Shown here piece after piece: positions 14,617 to 21,952 of a DNA stretch of 28,136 nucleotides. Made by a program: the position numbers and the translations under genes. Position 1 is the stretch's first letter. The number at the start of each line of letters is the position of its first letter. The stretch is taken from assembly GCA_030620005.1 (NCBI GenBank), contig JAUXAJ010000028.1:1-28136 (forward strand). The letters run 5' to 3'. This DNA is from Promethearchaeota archaeon (lineage in GTDB: Archaea > Asgardarchaeota > Lokiarchaeia > Sigynarchaeales > SOKP01). The notes beneath the pieces were generated by a model. That model saw nothing but the letters and a program-made list of their open reading frames with translations. It ran no database searches and was not told where the DNA came from.

Positions 14617-14820
14617 TCATTTTCCGTCTAATTTCTTCTCAAGATCTGTTTTATCGTTTTTATCTTCTCCTTCCTTTCCTATGCTGTCGTTTTCTTCTAA
14701 TTTTTTAGCAAATCCCCTAAATAAGTTTATCTCAATCATATTTTCTAAGAATTCTTTTTGCATTTCTACACTTACTTCATTTTCTTGGTCTTCGCTTTCT
14801 TCAAGTTCCTCATCGCTCAT
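14617..14820 (-). CDS. Small acidic protein, unknown
   Basis: 67 residues from the ATG at 14820, with GAGG about 10 nt upstream. A TTG-started longer form would run through the 56-aa frame at 14840-15010. The composition is dominated by Glu/Asp/Lys, with one hydrophobic helix-like piece (NMIEINLFRGFAKKL). Acidic small proteins of plasmids and viruses often bind basic partners, but nothing here fixes a function. Confidence 0.5.
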   Translation of the reverse strand: MSDEELEESEDQENEVSVEMQKEFLENMIEINLFRGFAKKLEENDSIGKEGEDKNDKTDLEKKLDGK

Positions 14821-14839
14821 GTTATCATCCTCATGGTTT

Positions 14840-15010
14840 TTAAGGCGGGAAAACGCACGAATTTCCAATGAAGTCCCCACGACTTTGCGAGTTATTGCAT
14901 AAAAAAAATTTAGGAAAATCTTTTTTCGTGCGTTCTCCCATGATTTCAACAATCATGCCGTAATCGTCTACCTTATCTTGCCTTAACCCTTGATACCCGT
15001 AATTAATCAT
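14840..15010 (-). CDS. Candidate 56-aa gene directly after radA
   Basis: Begins at the ATG 4 bp after the radA stop and reads MINYGYQGLRQDKVDDYGMI, continuing to a TAA at 14840. The first 30 residues look coding (DDYGMIVEIMGERTKKDF). There is no clear ribosome-binding site. It competes with a TTG-initiated frame that extends the acidic protein, and only one of the two is likely real. Spacing to radA favours this one. Confidence 0.35.
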   Translation of the reverse strand: MINYGYQGLRQDKVDDYGMIVEIMGERTKKDFPKFFLCNNSQSRGDFIGNSCVFPP

Positions 15011-15014
15011 TTTT

Positions 15015-16151
15015 TTAAATCGTTATTTCGTTATTTTTCGCTTTTCTTTTTAATTCTTCAACATTAGGATCGTAATAAATATCTCGAATGCCATCTTTTG
15101 TAATTTTAAATATTGCCTCCGTTCCATTTTCGTGAATTGGCGATTGTAATAGTTGAGCATTTTTTATGTCGCTATCTCCGTTCCCATATAAAGAAACTCG
15201 AATCACCGAACCGTGAGCCACGATATTACCTCCAGCCCAAAAATTTTTTCCCGCCCCGCCTCCTTTTAAATCTGGTTTCATGGTGACTTGATTCGTTACC
15301 ACGAACGCAACATCTGGAAACTCTTCTGCAAGCCTCTTCAACTGTTGAATGTGCCTGCCAAGTAATTGTTGCCTTACTTTAACTGCGCCTCCAATGTACT
15401 CGCTTCGAAAATTGGCAATTATCGAATCAATTACTACTAACTTGATGTTTTTAGCTTTAATGTAAATGGGAACTTTCGCTTTTATTATACGAATTTGTTC
15501 GTCGCTATCTAGAGTTTTTTCTAAAAAAATATTTTTTCTGGCTTTTGAAGGATTTAATCCGTAGGGCGCGCACATTTGTCCAATTCTTCCCGATCTAAAT
15601 GTGGTTTCCGTTCCAATATACAAAGCGTTACCGTTCAAGCCTCCTTTATCGAGTGGTAATTGAGCGTTCACGCACAATTGGTGTGCCAATTGAGTTTTTC
15701 CCATGCGTGATGCCCCAAAAAACTCCGTAATTGCCCCTGTTTCGACACCGCCTCCTAAAATATTATCCAAGGATTTAGAAGAAGTTGTTATCCTTCGCAT
15801 TTTCAACCTTTTATCGTGATCTTCCTCAGCAGACATTAAGCCTTTTTTCGTTAACAGTCTAGCCCCGTGTAAAAGCTTCGTTGCGTACTTTTCCCCGATC
15901 CCTTTTATTCCTATCAGTTCTTTTCTATTCGCCAAGCTTAAGCTTCTCAAAGAAGTGATTCCTGCTGAAACTAATTTCGTTAAAATTAATCCGCTAATCC
16001 CCTTTATCTGCAAGATTTCTTTCGCCTCTTCTATGACCTTTTTAAGTTCCTCATCTGTTAATCTTGCCTGATTTGCCTCAGGTTCTCCCTTTTTTTCGCT
16101 TTTTCCGTTATCTTTTTTAATTTTCTCTAATTCTCTATTCATGACTAACAC
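15015..16151 (-). CDS. radA: RadA recombinase (RecA/Rad51 family)
   Basis: A 378-residue archaeal RadA. Residues 30-110 are the helix-hairpin-helix N-domain (GISGLILTKLVSAGITSL, GIKGIGEKYATKLL). The ATPase core has Walker A GASRMGKTQ near 146-154, where usual RadA has GEFGSGKTQ, and Walker B LVVIDSI. FRSEYIGG...RQQLLGRHIQ matches the FRAEYxGRGxLxxRQQ.LxxH block, and VVTNQV is the L2-region start. It assembles on single-stranded DNA and performs strand exchange. The variant P-loop and the setting among small plasmid-like genes with a divergent AbrB-like gene suggest an element-encoded copy, not the chromosomal housekeeping gene. The first codon may be GTG 16151 or the ATG three codons in. Confidence 0.92.
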   Translation of the reverse strand: MLVMNRELEKIKKDNGKSEKKGEPEANQARLTDEELKKVIEEAKEILQIKGISGLILTKLVSAGITSLRSLSLANRKELIGIKGIGEKYATKLLHGARLLTKKGLMSAEEDHDKRLKMRRITTSSKSLDNILGGGVETGAITEFFGASRMGKTQLAHQLCVNAQLPLDKGGLNGNALYIGTETTFRSGRIGQMCAPYGLNPSKARKNIFLEKTLDSDEQIRIIKAKVPIYIKAKNIKLVVIDSIIANFRSEYIGGAVKVRQQLLGRHIQQLKRLAEEFPDVAFVVTNQVTMKPDLKGGGAGKNFWAGGNIVAHGSVIRVSLYGNGDSDIKNAQLLQSPIHENGTEAIFKITKDGIRDIYYDPNVEELKRKAKNNEITI

Positions 16152-16525
16152 TATTAATAGATTTGTAATTTTCCATTAAGTTTATTAACCAATTAACAAC
16201 AAATCGCTAAGTTTTATAAAAGAAATTTTCATATTTAAATGTTGGGATTTCTTGGTATTAATTCAAATTAATTTATGTTTTTTCATTTATAAACCACTCT
16301 TAAATAATTTCTTTTTCTAATTATTAATTAAAATTACTTCTTTTTACAAACATTTTCTAATATATAATCTATAAATCGTTTTTCCAATGCAATTATAAAA
16401 ATTACACTTTAATTGACTTAAATTGTCGGACTTTTTATTTATTCTTCAAGAATACACACAAAATAAAAGTTTAAATCAGAAAAGGAATTAAATTTAATTA
16501 AAAGGTAATTATAAGTGGTGTTTAA
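16152..16525. promoter_or_regulatory. Divergent radA/AbrB intergenic region
   Basis: 374 bp, extremely AT-rich, holding both divergent promoters. A TATA-like TTTTATAAAA lies near 16213-16222 for radA. On the other side AT-rich boxes precede the AbrB-like gene, whose ATG has GGTG about 6 nt upstream. The TGTGTAAAA repeats of the RPA region are not seen here. No open frame supported. Confidence 0.45.
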
Positions 16526-16867
16526 ATGGAAGAATTGCCGTTTCGCGTGTCTTTAGTCTCTGCTGGTGAACCTGACGAAAAAGGTTTACGATCTCTTAGG
16601 TTCAATCTTAAACCTTCTATTAAAAAAGCTTACAAACTTGCTAAAGACGACGTGTTGTATATTATAGTTATCGGAATTTACAAAAATAAATCTTCAACTG
16701 AAATAAATCCTGTCGAATTCTCGTTTTTTGGAACGGTGAGTAAAACGGGTGGAAGGAGTTCTTTAGGAATAACTATTGAAAAAGACGAAATAAGACGGAG
16801 AAATTTAACTGAAAATACTGATCTTGAAATAAAAGTCAAAGTTATCTCTAGAACTAAAAGAGAATGA
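16526..16867 (+). CDS. AbrB-like protein with two internal repeats (second paralogue)
   Basis: 113 residues, the same length as the protein at 9188 and clearly related. The first repeat is RSLRFNLKPSIKKAYKLAKDD with VLYIIVIGIY. The second is GTVSKTGGRSSLGITI, then RRRNL and LEIKVKVI. Each half has the strand-helix-strand look of an AbrB/SpoVT half-barrel, so one chain may act as a pseudo-dimer. It is transcribed away from radA, as its paralogue is from RPA. The simplest role is a regulator of the neighbouring operon. ATG start with GGTG upstream. Confidence 0.68.
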   Translation: MEELPFRVSLVSAGEPDEKGLRSLRFNLKPSIKKAYKLAKDDVLYIIVIGIYKNKSSTEINPVEFSFFGTVSKTGGRSSLGITIEKDEIRRRNLTENTDLEIKVKVISRTKRE

Positions 16868-16960
16868 GCAAATAGTTAAAATAATCACCCTTATTACCTA
16901 TTTCATGATTCCTCGCTTTTGACTTCGGATCGAGACGGTTCTAACAGTAATTTTCTTATT

Positions 16961-17137
16961 CTATTGAATTCTTGAGTCCATTCTAAGATTTTTCAGTAAA
17001 ATTTTTAACGCGTGGCTAGGAAAAATTATTTCGTTTTGCTCTGAAATAATACGAGTAACTTCGTCTCGGATGTCTTCTATTGAAAGGCTAGTTTCTTTTT
17101 GAATTATAGTAATGTAATAATTATCGCTTTTTCTCAT
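16961..17137 (-). CDS. Small 58-aa protein, unknown
   Basis: Starts at the ATG at 17137 (MRKSDNYYITII); a TTG three codons earlier is possible. A helical middle (LSIEDIRDEVTRIISEQ) and FPSHALKILLKNL could form a small helical domain. Convergent with the AbrB-like gene, and 337 bp from the next gene. No family recognised, no clear ribosome-binding site. Confidence 0.4.
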   Translation of the reverse strand: MRKSDNYYITIIQKETSLSIEDIRDEVTRIISEQNEIIFPSHALKILLKNLRMDSRIQ

Positions 17138-17225
17138 TTTGAACAAAATTATTTATTTCTTGCTATCGAGTCTTAAAAAGAATATAAAAACCCCCAAGTA
17201 TATTTATCTTAATATTTCTGTGAAG

Positions 17226-17258
17226 TTTTTACGTTTTAATTCAAATTTAACGTAAAAA
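17226..17258. promoter_or_regulatory. 10-bp inverted repeat in a 337-bp non-coding stretch
   Basis: TTTTTACGTT and AACGTAAAAA are exact complements separated by 13 bp. They lie in the non-coding stretch 17138-17474 between the 58-aa gene and the end of the nuclease cassette. It could be an operator or a terminator hairpin followed by A/T. The rest of the stretch shows nothing coding. Confidence 0.45.
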
Positions 17259-17474
17259 AAAGCATTTTAAAACGGGATTTTTTTATCTCGGTTTATAACC
17301 TTAACTTTTTCGATTGCACCCTTTCCATTGAATATATAAAAATTCAAAGATATTTTTCTTGGATTATGAAAAAGGAAATTTAGCTAATTCTTTTTAAACT
17401 CAAGTATTAGATTTTACCTTCCCTCAAGAAGTTTCGTGCTTCCGTGAATATTTCCTTGTACTTTTATTGTTCTT

Positions 17475-18629
17475 TTATTGTTCTTTATTATTTTTTATAA
17501 ATCTATCTAAAGAAATATATCTTGGTCTTTTGGATTTTCTGGGTTTTACTACTTTAATTGCTTCATTCAAAATATCCATTCCATATCTTCTATTTATTTT
17601 TTTTTTAATAAGATTCTCTATTATTCTATCTTCTATATTATATACCCGTTTTAAAAATAAACCAGTTCCAACTCTCTTAGATATATTGATTTCTTCAAAA
17701 CCTCTTTTAATATTTCTAATCATTATAGCTAACATAAGATCATCATCGTAAAAATCACCTCCTCCTGTTTGCCTTATGATTTCCATTAAGTTGGAGTCAA
17801 TAAATTCATAATCATATTTATTTACATAAAGATCATATATGAATTTTGAAATTAAATTGATGGGTGTTGCACATGTAAAACGAATGAATTTAGATTCTAT
17901 AAATATTTTGCTTCTAAGGTGATTCAACATTTTTTTATAGGGATTATCTTCTTTTATGGGAGGAATGCTTAATTTTAACAGTTTGTCATACTTATGAGGA
18001 TTAATTTTGTATTTTTGTCTTATTTTGTCTACGCTAATTTCCCAGATATTAACTGGTAATCCACTATCGATTATTGATTGTTCATAATCAGCATAGTAAA
18101 AATTTTGAACAACTAATACGAATTCAATTCTAATATTTTTTTTATTAAAATTGAGATTTGTGTCTTTTTCAATATAATTATATATATAATCAAGACATTC
18201 CCGTTCTTGATAAGTATTAATTAAGGATGATAGATTACCTACATTTCGTGCTCTCTGACCTTTAACTTCTCCAAGAATTAATCTCTTTATGTTATTATCA
18301 ATTATTTCAGCTAAAATAAAATCAAATAATGGAGTTTTTTCATCAATTCTTTTATTAATTTTTAAATAATATAAGGGTTCTAAAAACAATAAATGGTAAT
18401 CGCAAAAACCTTCTTTCAGAAAAGGCTTCAACGCACAGGAAAGCAAATTGTTATGAGATTTTTGATCTAAATCATTGTTCTTGTAATCATCGTTAACTTC
18501 CTTTTTTATAGTCTCTATCCTGCCTTCATAGATTGTTTTATATTGATTTTTAATTTTTTGATGATCCAGCTCATTAAAATTTTCTAGAATTTCTCCTATA
18601 TTGGAAGGAAAATAAATTTTTTTCGCCAT
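17475..18629 (-). CDS. PD-(D/E)XK nuclease of an uncharacterised two-gene cassette
   Basis: A 384-residue protein. A compact nuclease core is visible: PLFDFILAE (Asp103) followed by a strand LILGEVKGQ with E121-V-K123, the D...ExK pattern of the PD-(D/E)XK fold. A helix with Q/R/R (QRARNVGNLSSLINTYQ) follows, as often in restriction-type enzymes. Residues 250-384 are helical and basic, with no recognised domain, ending in a Lys/Arg-rich tail that may bind DNA. The gene follows its 358-aa partner after 6 bp on the same strand, so the two form an operon. By analogy with nuclease-plus-unknown pairs this could be a defence module. Target and partner chemistry are unknown. Confidence 0.7.
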   Translation of the reverse strand: MAKKIYFPSNIGEILENFNELDHQKIKNQYKTIYEGRIETIKKEVNDDYKNNDLDQKSHNNLLSCALKPFLKEGFCDYHLLFLEPLYYLKINKRIDEKTPLFDFILAEIIDNNIKRLILGEVKGQRARNVGNLSSLINTYQERECLDYIYNYIEKDTNLNFNKKNIRIEFVLVVQNFYYADYEQSIIDSGLPVNIWEISVDKIRQKYKINPHKYDKLLKLSIPPIKEDNPYKKMLNHLRSKIFIESKFIRFTCATPINLISKFIYDLYVNKYDYEFIDSNLMEIIRQTGGGDFYDDDLMLAIMIRNIKRGFEEINISKRVGTGLFLKRVYNIEDRIIENLIKKKINRRYGMDILNEAIKVVKPRKSKRPRYISLDRFIKNNKEQ

Positions 18630-18635
18630 TACAAA

Positions 18636-19712
18636 TTAGATCAAAACACATATTTTGTTTTTTGGTTGAGTATAATCTATAATATCTAAAACGGGGAAAA
18701 CACTTATAAAAGGATTATCTATTATTTGTGTTAATTGGGCTGAAATTGGACTAATTGATAAGTGAAAAGCTCCTTTCTTTTTAATATTAATAAATTCAAT
18801 ATTAAAGGATATAAATTGATCAATTTTATATCTCATTTTAGAGATTATTTGAATATCTTCTGATTTAATTATTTCATTTATCATTTCAGAAAAAACATTC
18901 TTTGGAATTGGTTCATTGAATTCAATTAAAAGATTATTACTAAGTCTGTAATGTCGATTTAAAAAGACCGAACGATATAATTCTTTTTTAAATTTTCTTA
19001 TTTCTTTAAGATAATTGTCTGAATTAGCAAATATCCATTCTCCGATTTGTCGGTAGAATTTTAAATCGCCATATTTAATAGATAACATTGCTTGTTTTCT
19101 TCTAAAATGAAATCCATTACCAGAAACTCTCCCTTTAAATTCTTCAATATTTATTCCGTAAAGATCTTCTAATTCACTGTAAGAAAACAATGCATCTATA
19201 CCTTCGTATGTTATCCTACGACGATAATCTGGTCTTAATTTTGACTGTTTACTTGAAGAAGGTGAATAATCTCCTTTAATATAATTCAAAGTTGCATTGT
19301 GATCAAATTTGAAAAGACTTAATAAATCGATTGTTAATTTATGTGTTATCCACAATACATCAATCAATGGATTTTTAATTAAAAAACGAGTGTAGAAATA
19401 ACTATTAATTCTTTTAGTGGTAGAAAATGAAAACAGAATCATAGAATCATTATTAGGTAGAAACATTAAATAACCAGTAAATAGAATCCTTCCTGTTTCT
19501 TTTTCATTCTTTTCAATCTTATATAAATCTGTGATTTTTGATACAATAAAACTTTTATGAAATTCATTTAAAATTTCTTTTTTTTTAGAAGTATAACTAA
19601 TTAAAAAAATCATTTTAAATTTACTTCTAAGTTTATGATGAGTTAATAGAAATTCATACATACTTTCAAAACTTTTGAATTCAGGATCATTTTGTTGTTT
19701 TTTCAAATTCAT
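18636..19712 (-). CDS. Unknown partner protein of the nuclease cassette
   Basis: A 358-residue protein, first gene of the cassette. I recognise no family and see no Walker, HEPN, methyltransferase or zinc motif. The first 150 residues are mixed alpha/beta with hydrophobic strands (KMIFLISYTSKKKE, RILFTGYLMFLP, MILFSFSTT). A basic linker (SSSKQSKLRPDYRRRITYEG) near 160-180 follows. Then come GFHFRRKQAMLSIKYGDLKF and a strand-rich C-terminal part. Many basic and aromatic residues would suit nucleic-acid recognition, so it could be the sensor or specificity subunit for the nuclease. AT-rich DNA of about 170 bp upstream provides the promoter. Confidence 0.7.
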   Translation of the reverse strand: MNLKKQQNDPEFKSFESMYEFLLTHHKLRSKFKMIFLISYTSKKKEILNEFHKSFIVSKITDLYKIEKNEKETGRILFTGYLMFLPNNDSMILFSFSTTKRINSYFYTRFLIKNPLIDVLWITHKLTIDLLSLFKFDHNATLNYIKGDYSPSSSKQSKLRPDYRRRITYEGIDALFSYSELEDLYGINIEEFKGRVSGNGFHFRRKQAMLSIKYGDLKFYRQIGEWIFANSDNYLKEIRKFKKELYRSVFLNRHYRLSNNLLIEFNEPIPKNVFSEMINEIIKSEDIQIISKMRYKIDQFISFNIEFINIKKKGAFHLSISPISAQLTQIIDNPFISVFPVLDIIDYTQPKNKICVLI

Positions 19713-19885
19713 AACTTTTTTTTTTTTGGTATATGATATTGTTATATTGAATTAATTAAAATACAACTCTTTCGAATAAAGATTTTTGTTTAATATTACT
19801 AATATTTTAGTACATTATTATTTGTATTATTTAATTTTTTACATTTCAATTATTGATTATAAAAAGGGGTTAATGATCAATATTA

Positions 19886-20362
19886 TTATGACAAGTCTTG
19901 ACGATCCTCTTCCAATGCTTCTACAATTTCATTCTTTTCCTGAATCGCTAATACATCTGACTTATCAAATTGTTGCAAATCTCTTTTTTCAAATTCGAGC
20001 TTGCAGGAAGTACACTCTATTGTATCTCCCAAATCAACGCAAACCATTCCACAACGAGGGCATTCGGGCGTGTTACCATTATCGTGAATCTTCATGTAAA
20101 TATAGTTAAATGTGTTTGCTAATTCGAGGAATTCGCTTTCTTTTTCGAGTTTAATCGCGCAATCTAAATGAAACGAAATGTAATATTCTCTACCTTCATC
20201 CCATAAGATTAAGGGAATGTAAGGTTCTTCAATTTCTTTTTTGCATAGTTTACATCGCGACTGTTCCCTTAAATTGGTTTCTTTTGAGTAATTGCTAACG
20301 TCGTTAAGTATTAACAAAGCTTCTTTTCTCAACAAATCGTCAAGATTAATTTTCTTTTCCAT
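19886..20362 (-). CDS. Two-zinc-site protein, paralogue of the one at 25223
   Basis: 158 residues. Site one: C37, C40 (CKLC), then H65 and C68 (FHLDC). Site two: C101, C104 (CPRC), C117, C120 (CTSC), a classic zinc ribbon. The stretch LCKKEIEEPYIPLILWDEGREYYISFHL is almost repeated in the plus-strand protein at 25223. Function unknown; zinc ribbons of this kind usually bind nucleic acid or mediate protein contacts. The start (ATG 20362) lies inside the end of the 43-aa gene upstream. Confidence 0.7.
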   Translation of the reverse strand: MEKKINLDDLLRKEALLILNDVSNYSKETNLREQSRCKLCKKEIEEPYIPLILWDEGREYYISFHLDCAIKLEKESEFLELANTFNYIYMKIHDNGNTPECPRCGMVCVDLGDTIECTSCKLEFEKRDLQQFDKSDVLAIQEKNEIVEALEEDRQDLS

Positions 20363-20477
20363 CTTGTTTATTTTTTGAATGTTCTTTTAACTTTTCTAGA
20401 TCTTCAGCTTCTTGCAAGATTTTATCAAAGTCAAGGCGCGCGGGGAACTTAATGAAATTCTTTAAGTAACGCCTCAA
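20346..20477 (-). CDS. Very small gene overlapping the zinc protein
   Basis: A 43-residue frame from TTG 20477, reading RRYLKNFIKFPARLDFDKIL, then a charged helical tail to TAA at 20346. It overlaps the start of the two-zinc-site gene by 17 bp, an arrangement seen repeatedly in this window for coupled genes. The codons look coding and the peptide is amphipathic. The start is uncertain (an in-frame stop lies a few codons upstream). No family recognised. Confidence 0.45.
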   Translation of the reverse strand: MRRYLKNFIKFPARLDFDKILQEAEDLEKLKEHSKNKQDGKEN

Positions 20478-20838
20478 TTTTACCTTTTGTTAATAGATAG
20501 TTTAAAAATGAGTTTGCTATTTAAACCTATTTTTCATTGCAATACTTTCATTTCCTTTCTTAAGGCGGTTAAAATTCATTTAACAAATCAAGGAAATAAC
20601 GCGCAATCTTTCATTTTGGCGGTTAACAAAGTAGGTAATGAATGTATTTTACATTCATGTATAATAAATTAGATCGCGTGAAATTTAACACAAGACAAAA
20701 GAAATAAAAATGTTAATCAGTAACAACCAAGGGAAGTAATTTCCAAACTAGTTTCGTGAAATTGGTTAAATTTTTTTACGCGCATTTAATTTAATTTCGC
20801 CTTTACGTTACTTGATTTAACTTTGACTGCTTGTAGAA

Positions 20839-20853
20839 GGGAGGGCGGGAGGG
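20839..20853 (+). other. G-quadruplex motif 1
   Basis: GGGAGGGCGGGAGGG: four G3 tracts with single-base loops, the most stable class of predicted G-quadruplex. It is striking in a genome this AT-rich, and a nearly identical motif occurs at 21797-21811 on the same strand. Confidence 0.7.
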
Positions 20854-21014
20854 TTAATACAAGAAGAAGTAATGTGGGCGGGTGAGCGGAATACAATCAA
20901 CAAAAAGCACGCGTAGTTGTTTTTGTTATATACTTGCAAGCAAATGTAATCTACTAAACAATGTAATAGTAACCAGACATGTACAAATTAAAAAATTAAA
21001 AAAAGAAATGTTTC

Positions 21015-21094
21015 TTTACTTGACATGATTTTACCTTGACTTGATCTTTACGTTTTTGTAAAAATTAAAAAAAATCTAATTTTTTTTACTTGAC
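21015..21094. repeat. Iteron-like TTTACTTGAC repeats
   Basis: Two exact 10-bp copies at 21015-21024 and 21085-21094, with CTTGACTTGATCTTTAC between them. A partial copy lies at 20808-20815. Confidence 0.5.
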
Positions 21095-21144
21095 TAAATT
21101 TATGCTTTACTTTTTTTTTACTTTACCTAAAAAAACTTTGACTC

Positions 21145-21248
21145 GGTAAAAGTAAAACTAAAAATGGTAAAAGTAAAACTAAAAATAGTAAAAGTAAAAG
21201 TAAAAAAAGTAAAGGTAAAACAAAAAAAAGTAAAGGTAAAAAAACAAA
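21145..21248 (+). repeat. GTAAAA-type tandem repeat
   Basis: Two exact 21-bp units (21145-21165 and 21166-21186) start with GGTAAAAGTAAAACTAAAAA. Degenerate GTAAAAG/GTAAAGG units follow up to the end of the 121-aa gene. Just to the left, TTTTTACTTTACC (about 21115-21127) is a near-inverted copy, so the region can fold. The apparent plus-strand protein here is low-complexity and not believed. Confidence 0.75.
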
Positions 21249-21255
21249 AAGAAAA

Positions 21256-21621
21256 TTATTCAAAACACGACAAAACAAACTCGTCCCATGTCTTATCGTC
21301 TCTTCCTATAAATTTGTCCAATCTAACGAAGTCGTCTCGAAAATTCCATTTCTTCTCGCTCAAAATGTCATACTCGTGAACTAAAGAACCAACAATATTT
21401 CTAATCCACGATCTTTCTTTTCCAACATGGTAAAAACCGTGAATAAAGAAATTCTCCTCGTTTTTATACACTAAAATCTTCTCCCGATAATTTCCTTTCT
21501 TTTTGTCTCTCTTTACCTCAACATATTCGCTTAAGAAATCGTGAACTAATCTCGCCCTCCGTGTGGCGTCCGTAATGCCTACTACAATCCTTAATTTATT
21601 ACTTAAAACTTTATTTTCCAT
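21256..21621 (-). CDS. Unknown 121-aa basic protein
   Basis: Residues 1-25 (LRIVVGITDATRRARLVHDF) look like the start of an alpha/beta domain. Later segments are strand- and aromatic-rich (FFIHGFYHVGKERSWIRNIVG, EYDILSEKKWNFRDDF). No family recognised. Its ATG overlaps the end of a 51-aa gene upstream, and the 3' end abuts the tandem-repeat region. Confidence 0.6.
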   Translation of the reverse strand: MENKVLSNKLRIVVGITDATRRARLVHDFLSEYVEVKRDKKKGNYREKILVYKNEENFFIHGFYHVGKERSWIRNIVGSLVHEYDILSEKKWNFRDDFVRLDKFIGRDDKTWDEFVLSCFE

Positions 21622-21766
21622 GATAGTAGTAAATTAACCAAAATATATAAATCCAAGAACCCCGACAAAATTCTAATTTACTATCAAATTTTTCCTTTAA
21701 ATAAAACGGTTTCCAATCCCAAAATCTTGCCTTTTTGCATGTATCTTTGTTACAGTACGAAATCAT
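21611..21766 (-). CDS. Small Cys-containing 51-aa protein
   Basis: Starts at the ATG at 21766 (MISYCNKDTCKKARFWDWKP). A longer frame from 21862 would run through a G-quadruplex motif and is rejected. Three cysteines (C5, C10, C34) and many aromatics could suit a small zinc or membrane-surface protein. The stop overlaps the ATG of the 121-aa gene by 11 bp, implying coupled translation. No family recognised. Confidence 0.5.
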   Translation of the reverse strand: MISYCNKDTCKKARFWDWKPFYLKEKFDSKLEFCRGSWIYIFWLIYYYHGK

Positions 21767-21796
21767 AATTTTAGTGTAGAAATAATGAGTAAGAAA

Positions 21797-21811
21797 GGGC
21801 GGGAGGGAGGG
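21797..21811 (+). other. G-quadruplex motif 2
   Basis: GGGCGGGAGGGAGGG, four G3 tracts with one-base loops, on the same strand as motif 1 and built from the same units. It lies about 31-45 bp upstream of the 51-aa minus-strand gene, where it could affect promoter opening. Confidence 0.7.
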
Positions 21812-21823
21812 AAACCCTAAAAC

Positions 21824-21952
21824 ATGGAAGTACCATCTGAGAAGGCACATGAAATGAAACAAGGTAGGATCGGAGAGCCTCTAGTAGTAGGTATTGTATG
21901 CAAAGCGTCTGTCGGTACGCGAACCGACTCGTCCGCCGGGCGAAACCGGCTT
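21824..21952 (+). mobile_element. GC-rich double-hairpin segment interrupting a host gene (possible IS200/IS605-type end remnant)
   Basis: Two perfect hairpins stand in tandem: GTCGGT-ACGCGA-ACCGAC (21911-21928) and GCCGG-GCGAAA-CCGGC (21935-21950), 6 nt apart. They are much richer in GC than anything nearby. Immediately to the right, TTCTGAAC begins host sequence: the GDPD gene is broken at 21952/21953. Subterminal hairpins next to a short cleavage sequence are typical of IS200/IS605 right ends, where a TnpB guide-RNA scaffold also lies. The plus frame upstream (about 40 residues, ending ASVGTRTDSSAGRNRL) could be a tnpB tail but is too short to recognise. Alternatives are a structured RNA gene or another element's end. 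Confidence 0.35.

Larger units (their letters stand above)
20478..21255. other. 778-bp repeat-rich non-coding stretch (possible replication or maintenance region)
   Basis: No supported gene. It contains a G-quadruplex motif (20839-20853) and a second G-run group near 20876-20882. TTTACTTGAC occurs at 21015-21024 and 21085-21094, exactly 70 bp apart, with a related TTACTTGA at 20808-20815. A tandem repeat follows at 21145-21248. Clustered iteron-like repeats beside AT-rich DNA is how many plasmid origins or partition sites look. No initiator gene is visible, so this is an inference. Confidence 0.4.

Noticed and set aside
20487..20672. 61-aa plus-strand frame upstream of the zinc-protein gene
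   Set aside because: No ribosome-binding site or recognisable pattern. It lies in likely promoter DNA and its composition matches AT-rich filler.
21164..21379. Plus-strand frame of VKVKLK repeats
   Set aside because: It is a translation of the GTAAAA tandem repeat, low-complexity, and runs antisense into the 121-aa gene.
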